The translations under genes and the position numbers were made by a program. Under the pieces are notes generated by a model. The model saw only the letters and a list, made by a program, of their open reading frames with translations. It was not told where the DNA came from and did not search any database. From positions 40,548,001 through 40,612,000 of the forward strand of contig OZ231127.1 in assembly GCA_965153355.1 (NCBI GenBank): 64,000 nucleotides of DNA, given 5' to 3'. Source of the DNA: Flaccisagitta enflata (lineage: Eukaryota; Chaetognatha; Sagittoidea; Aphragmophora). Positions 59,545 to 64,000 of the stretch are shown one piece after another (position 1 is the stretch's first letter; each line of letters opens with the position of its first letter).

Positions 59545-60469
59545 AATTTTGAACGCCCTCTTTGTGCAAACAGAGGAACAGTAACTGAGATGCAGGTAGA
59601 TTCTAGATGTACCCACGGGCCGGGATGGAAAATGTTCAATTGAGTCTTATCTTATACTGCTCCTTAATTGTACTCGAAAATTTCTCAATCAGAAACTCAA
59701 GGCAAGTCAAGGGCATATTTTTTTCCTGGGGCAATGAGGCATGGGGACTTCTTCGCACTTGAGAGTAGAGATTACAGAATTTTGACGTAAAATGTAAAGC
59801 AGATTGCCGTAGGCGTAGCGTATTATGTTTAAGATCATACATTGCAGATAGCTACAAATCATTTGAATTAGGGTTTACTGCCTTTAAACTATATAATGAA
59901 AAATTTTCAACAGCAAAAAAAAAAAACTGTGATTCAAAAGAAAACAGAAAACAAAAGTATTCTTGTTTTGAGCTGTGCTAATTGGCCTTTATCTTCTTCA
60001 TCGAAGTAATTTCATACAACTAATTAATTAGGTAAGCTGATATCACTTGATATATGTTTGTTTTGATTAAGATTTTGGCATTTTATTGAAATGATTACGA
60101 ATTATTTCAGATGCAATAAATTATACCCACAGCATATTGACCAACTCAGCAAACACGATGGACACACTTGAATCCATGTTGAACACTCATCTAAACGCCT
60201 TTCAGAACGAGCGCGGGCGATGATAAATAATTCGCAAGCTAATTGTAATTTTACCATTTCACCATTATTCGAAATCAGATAAAAGACAATAAAAGTTCAG
60301 AATGGCGGCAAGGATTGAGAAAGGAAAGAGAGAAAGCAAAAAAAATATGTCTTATCTTGTCATCTACTTTTAGATTGTTTGTCCGACCTCGAATGAGCGT
60401 TCTACAAAATCCCTTTTATAGATCTACTTCCTTCTCTTCCTGGACACGTCATCGCATTTTCATCAGAGC
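59545..60469. other. No gene recognised
   Basis: AT-rich, nothing supportable seen. Confidence 0.4.
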
Positions 60470-61070
60470 ACTATCTAAAAAATAGAAATGTTCCCACCTC
60501 TGAATTCAATCAATTTATTGACTCATTAACAAATACCAGTCAATCACAAATCTATCAATTATTGGTGTGAGCTCCTTCTAGCTAAATTATGGCCGCCATT
60601 TGTCAGGGAAGCGATTTTTAAAGCTTGTTGAGGCACTTTGAAGTGATGACATACCAGGCCTCCAGACAGATGCGCCAAATTTAGGCGGAAAACACACACA
60701 CATAAAAAAAAATATGAAAAGCATACTTCTAGTCGGCCTAGTGTGCTAAAATTTGAAGTGAAGAGTTTCCAAACCTTTGTCCTACTACAGTAAAAATTTC
60801 ATCATGATCGGCCAACCAGAAGTATGTTTTTCTTGCTTTTAATTCTTAACTTTATAATCCGCGGCACATGTTTTAAGAAACTTTCAAAAGGAACAATTTC
60901 ATTCAAAGTGGAATAACTTTTAGGCCCATTGAGATAGAGACACGCGGTTTGCACAGATCGCTTGGAAATTTAAAGGGCTTCAATTTGGTCACCGATTTTT
61001 TCAAAATTATTTAAATCGTTTAGGATCTATGCATCAAAACGTGCGGGAACATTTCTATTTTTTAGATAGT
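60470..61070. mobile_element. 601-bp TIR element, copy 2 of the 14868-15460 family
   Basis: ACTATCTAAAAAATAGAAAT GTTCCC / GGGAACATTTCTATTTTTTA GATAGT ends with shared interior. Confidence 0.85.
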
Positions 61071-61255
61071 ATCTGTCTGTCCGTCCATGCTCTTCAAAAT
61101 CAGGTTTTTTTTTTTCTGAACCCATAAAACTGTGCAGTACAGGACAATACAGCTCAGTAGTCAGTACAGTTTAGTAAAGCACAGTACTCAGTAGTATTCT
61201 ACAGTACAGTAAATACTGCTTAACTCCACAAACGTTCCACATCTGGAAGTTTGAC

Positions 61256-61479
61256 TTTTTTTAGTTGCGGACACGCAACTCTATAAGAGGCTTTGTCCGT
61301 CCGTCCGTCGGTCCCTTGGTGAGCATGAGTAGAAAAGTGGGAAAACTAGCATTTTAGAAGTTTTTTTGTGTATATGTCTGTGTTGGAAGAAGGTTTGGGT
61401 GGGGCATTGGGTGTGGATGGGGGTTGGCTGCCCCTGCCCACCCGTCCGCAACGATATTGTGACCCCGCGTCACTTGTTG
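61256..61479 (+). mobile_element. HT-1 element, GTGACCCC subtype, full length
   Basis: TTTTAGTTGCGGACACGCAA CTCTATAAGAGGCTTTGTCC to CCGTCCGCAACGATATTGTG ACCCCGCGTCACTTGTT: the cleanest copy of this subtype, with 3' hairpin GTGAC/GTCAC. Confidence 0.95.
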
Positions 61480-61608
61480 GAATAGGTACTAATTCATGTG
61501 CCAATTTCTTCTGTCTCATTCGAATGTCTCTCTCAACATACCTGTCCCTGTGTTCCTCTACATGTTTGTCCCACTCTGTCTCACTCTGTCACGATTCTAT
61601 CTATATGT

Positions 61609-62100
<492 letters not shown>

Positions 62101-62550
62101 CTATGAGGACAGACAAGGGCAGAAAGCGTTAGGTGATAAATAGATCAAAATTTTATTCTCTATTTCGCCGAACTTATGACGGGTGGTATTTCGTTCCTGA
62201 AAAAAATAAGAGATTTTCTACCAGAAAAAAATAGAGCGGGATGGGGATCATGATTGTTTTATAATGAATGAACAGAAGGAATAATCGTTTTTGCTCTCGC
62301 GACCACATCTCGGCAACAAGAACTCATTGCACCCAAATGTTTTGGTTCATTCTTTGGTGCTTTTCGTCGACTATCATAAATTTTTTGGGGTGTTTCTTTT
62401 ACTTCTTTTCCTCTCTTCTTTTTTTCATCAATTTCAGTTTTGTTATTACCCATGGTAGCAAGTTACTGTGCATCTATCATCAAATGATAATTGCACTTAA
62501 TAATGATTACGTTATGATTTGTTTATCTTCACACAAGAGCGTTATAGAAC

Positions 62551-62726
62551 AACACGGCTACAGCAGTCGCGTGCGGGAGGGCAGGGGCCATATTTGAGGT
62601 CACCAGAGCATTTGGGTAAGAGCAGTAGAGTCAAAGAATAAAAAAACACAAAAAAAGTAATGTGTGAACGACCAACCGACGGACGGACAAAGCGGGGTGT
62701 AGAGTCGCGTAGCATGCGACTAAAAT
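62551..62726 (-). mobile_element. HT-2 element
   Basis: AACAACACGGCTACAGCAGT CGCGTGCGGGAGGGCAGGGG C to GAGTCGCGTAGCATGCGACT AAAA; its CCGGCC end segment is deleted. Confidence 0.85.
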
Positions 62727-63540
62727 AAGTAAACTAGGTTTAAAACATCGTCGCGGTTCGATGGTCACAGCCTTACATGGAGTGGCGAACTCGCGACTTT
62801 AAAAACGATCAAGTATGAAAATAAAATGTTTTCTTCACGAACCAACTTTTTGTCAAAGGTTTTTGCTATTGCAGAGGACGCTGATTTTAAGCATTGTGCA
62901 CTCATCTAACAAGATAAGCTTGGTGAATGTAATTGAATAAGATTAATACACATGATACTAACGATGGTAATAATGCGAACGCCCTATTTCCAATTTGACC
63001 CGCCAATTTCTCTTATTAAGACTCTGAAAACCTCCAAGTTAAAATTCTTATCCAATTTTGATTTTTAAAAATTGAATCAGCATTGGCCTCGATCCGAGTT
63101 ACACAATATGATCGATTTCATCTTTATTTATTTATTTTGGAAAAATGACAAACTGAAGATAAATGTATTCAAACATTTTCAAAAACACATCATCTTATTT
63201 TCATACTTTGTAAACGTCATATTTCAATCAAAAACGACTTTGGGGGACATTTTGTGGCTGTGTTAAACGAAAATCAAATGGTTATATTCAAAAATATCTT
63301 TGCAAAGGGTTACAAGTGATTACAAACATTTCATTTCAAAGGCCTCGATTCCACAGCAAATCTAGAGCAAAAATGTTCATCTTGCTCAACGGTTTTGAAT
63401 CATCCACAATAAATTCCATAGATTCGGCCATAATGGCTTTAGCGCCATTTTCATTTTAGTACCATGCGGATTTATAAAATGCTATTTTTACAATTCCATA
63501 AGAGAAGAACAATTTCAAAAAACTGTTGATGAGCTCTAAG
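62727..63540. other. No gene recognised
   Basis: AT-rich, no splice-bounded coding segment or repeat boundary seen. Confidence 0.4.
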
Positions 63541-63546
63541 GGGATG

Positions 63547-64000
63547 TTTCTAGTGAAAGCGTGAAACGCGTTCTGATCTCGTTTTAAGACAAACGCGTTT
63601 TAAGGAGTGAGACCATTGAAAAAAAGTCTCAGACCCATCAAGGATCGAACCCCCAAACCATAGCAGGGAAGTTGGATGACTTATCAGTGCGCCACGAAGC
63701 ACAACATAATCCCGGGTGATGGGATTAGGCTAATTTCAAAAGTGATTGGCAAATTATTGCCCGAACGTAGTTCAAGACCTGTGCAAGAGTACCTTTTTCC
63801 AAAGATCACTATACATCAAAGGGCATTCACGACATTATGGTCTATCTCCACGGTGGCGTACATGTAGCAAGCGCGACTGTGATTCTAAAAGTATGAGATC
63901 GAACCCTGGAATCCTTGGGAATTTTTTTCAATGGCCCTACTGCCTAAATCGCGTTAATCTTGGAATACGAGCAAAACGCGTTTCAGGCTTTCACTAGAAA
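63547..64000. mobile_element. TIR element carrying tRNA-like sequences, reaches window edge
   Basis: TTTCTAGTGAAAGCGTGAAA CGCG at the left matches inverted CGCGTTTCAGGCTTTCACTA GAAA at the right. On the minus strand GGGGGTTCGATCC (~63650) and GGGTTCGATCTC (~63895) are B-box-like, each preceded by a weak A box. Confidence 0.7.

Overview
The window is nuclear DNA from an animal, most likely an invertebrate whose clade I cannot name. It contains one clearly recognisable host gene with GT-AG introns, a Penelope-like retroelement, degenerate TTAGGG telomere-type repeats, very long microsatellites (GA, CA, ATTC, GAAA) and a very dense load of short non-autonomous mobile elements. I see no operons, ribosome binding sites, CRISPR array or rRNA.

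Layout. 1-2640: tandem array of a ~430-bp unit, each copy with its own (GA)n. 2757-4215: interstitial telomere-like repeats in both orientations. 6383-23355, minus strand: a membrane dipeptidase (renal dipeptidase/DPEP family). I reconstruct ten exons by hand; all nine intron phases agree, giving about 430 residues with every expected zinc ligand and all five structural cysteines. Its introns are full of mobile elements: two or more hAT-like MITEs, a TTAA-flanked 3.6-kb element and many hairpin-ended elements. 24-35 kb: no gene that I can support, mostly mobile elements and microsatellites. 35385-47985: a nest of insertions. A hairpin-ended element was entered by a 12.4-kb hAT-like element (16-bp inverted ends, 8-bp duplication). 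That element holds a Penelope-like element (reverse transcriptase, GIY-YIG endonuclease, hammerhead ribozyme). The Penelope-like element is split by a 6.9-kb giant inverted-repeat element, which carries further insertions. 48-64 kb: MITEs, foldback elements and microsatellites, no supportable host gene.

The most unusual signal is a family of more than 30 short elements, called HT elements here. They begin TTTTAG plus a perfect hairpin and usually end in a hairpin or GGCC motif plus CTTGTT. In different subfamilies the 5' hairpin has different sequence (AGTTGCG, AGTCGCG, AGATGCG, AGGTGCG), yet both its arms and a third matching segment near the 3' end change together. The 5' arm can therefore always pair either locally or with the far end of the element. 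I know of no named family with this architecture.

Limits: boundaries of degenerate mobile elements are approximate to a few bases or more, no alignment or database search was run, and the 5' end of the dipeptidase gene was not found.
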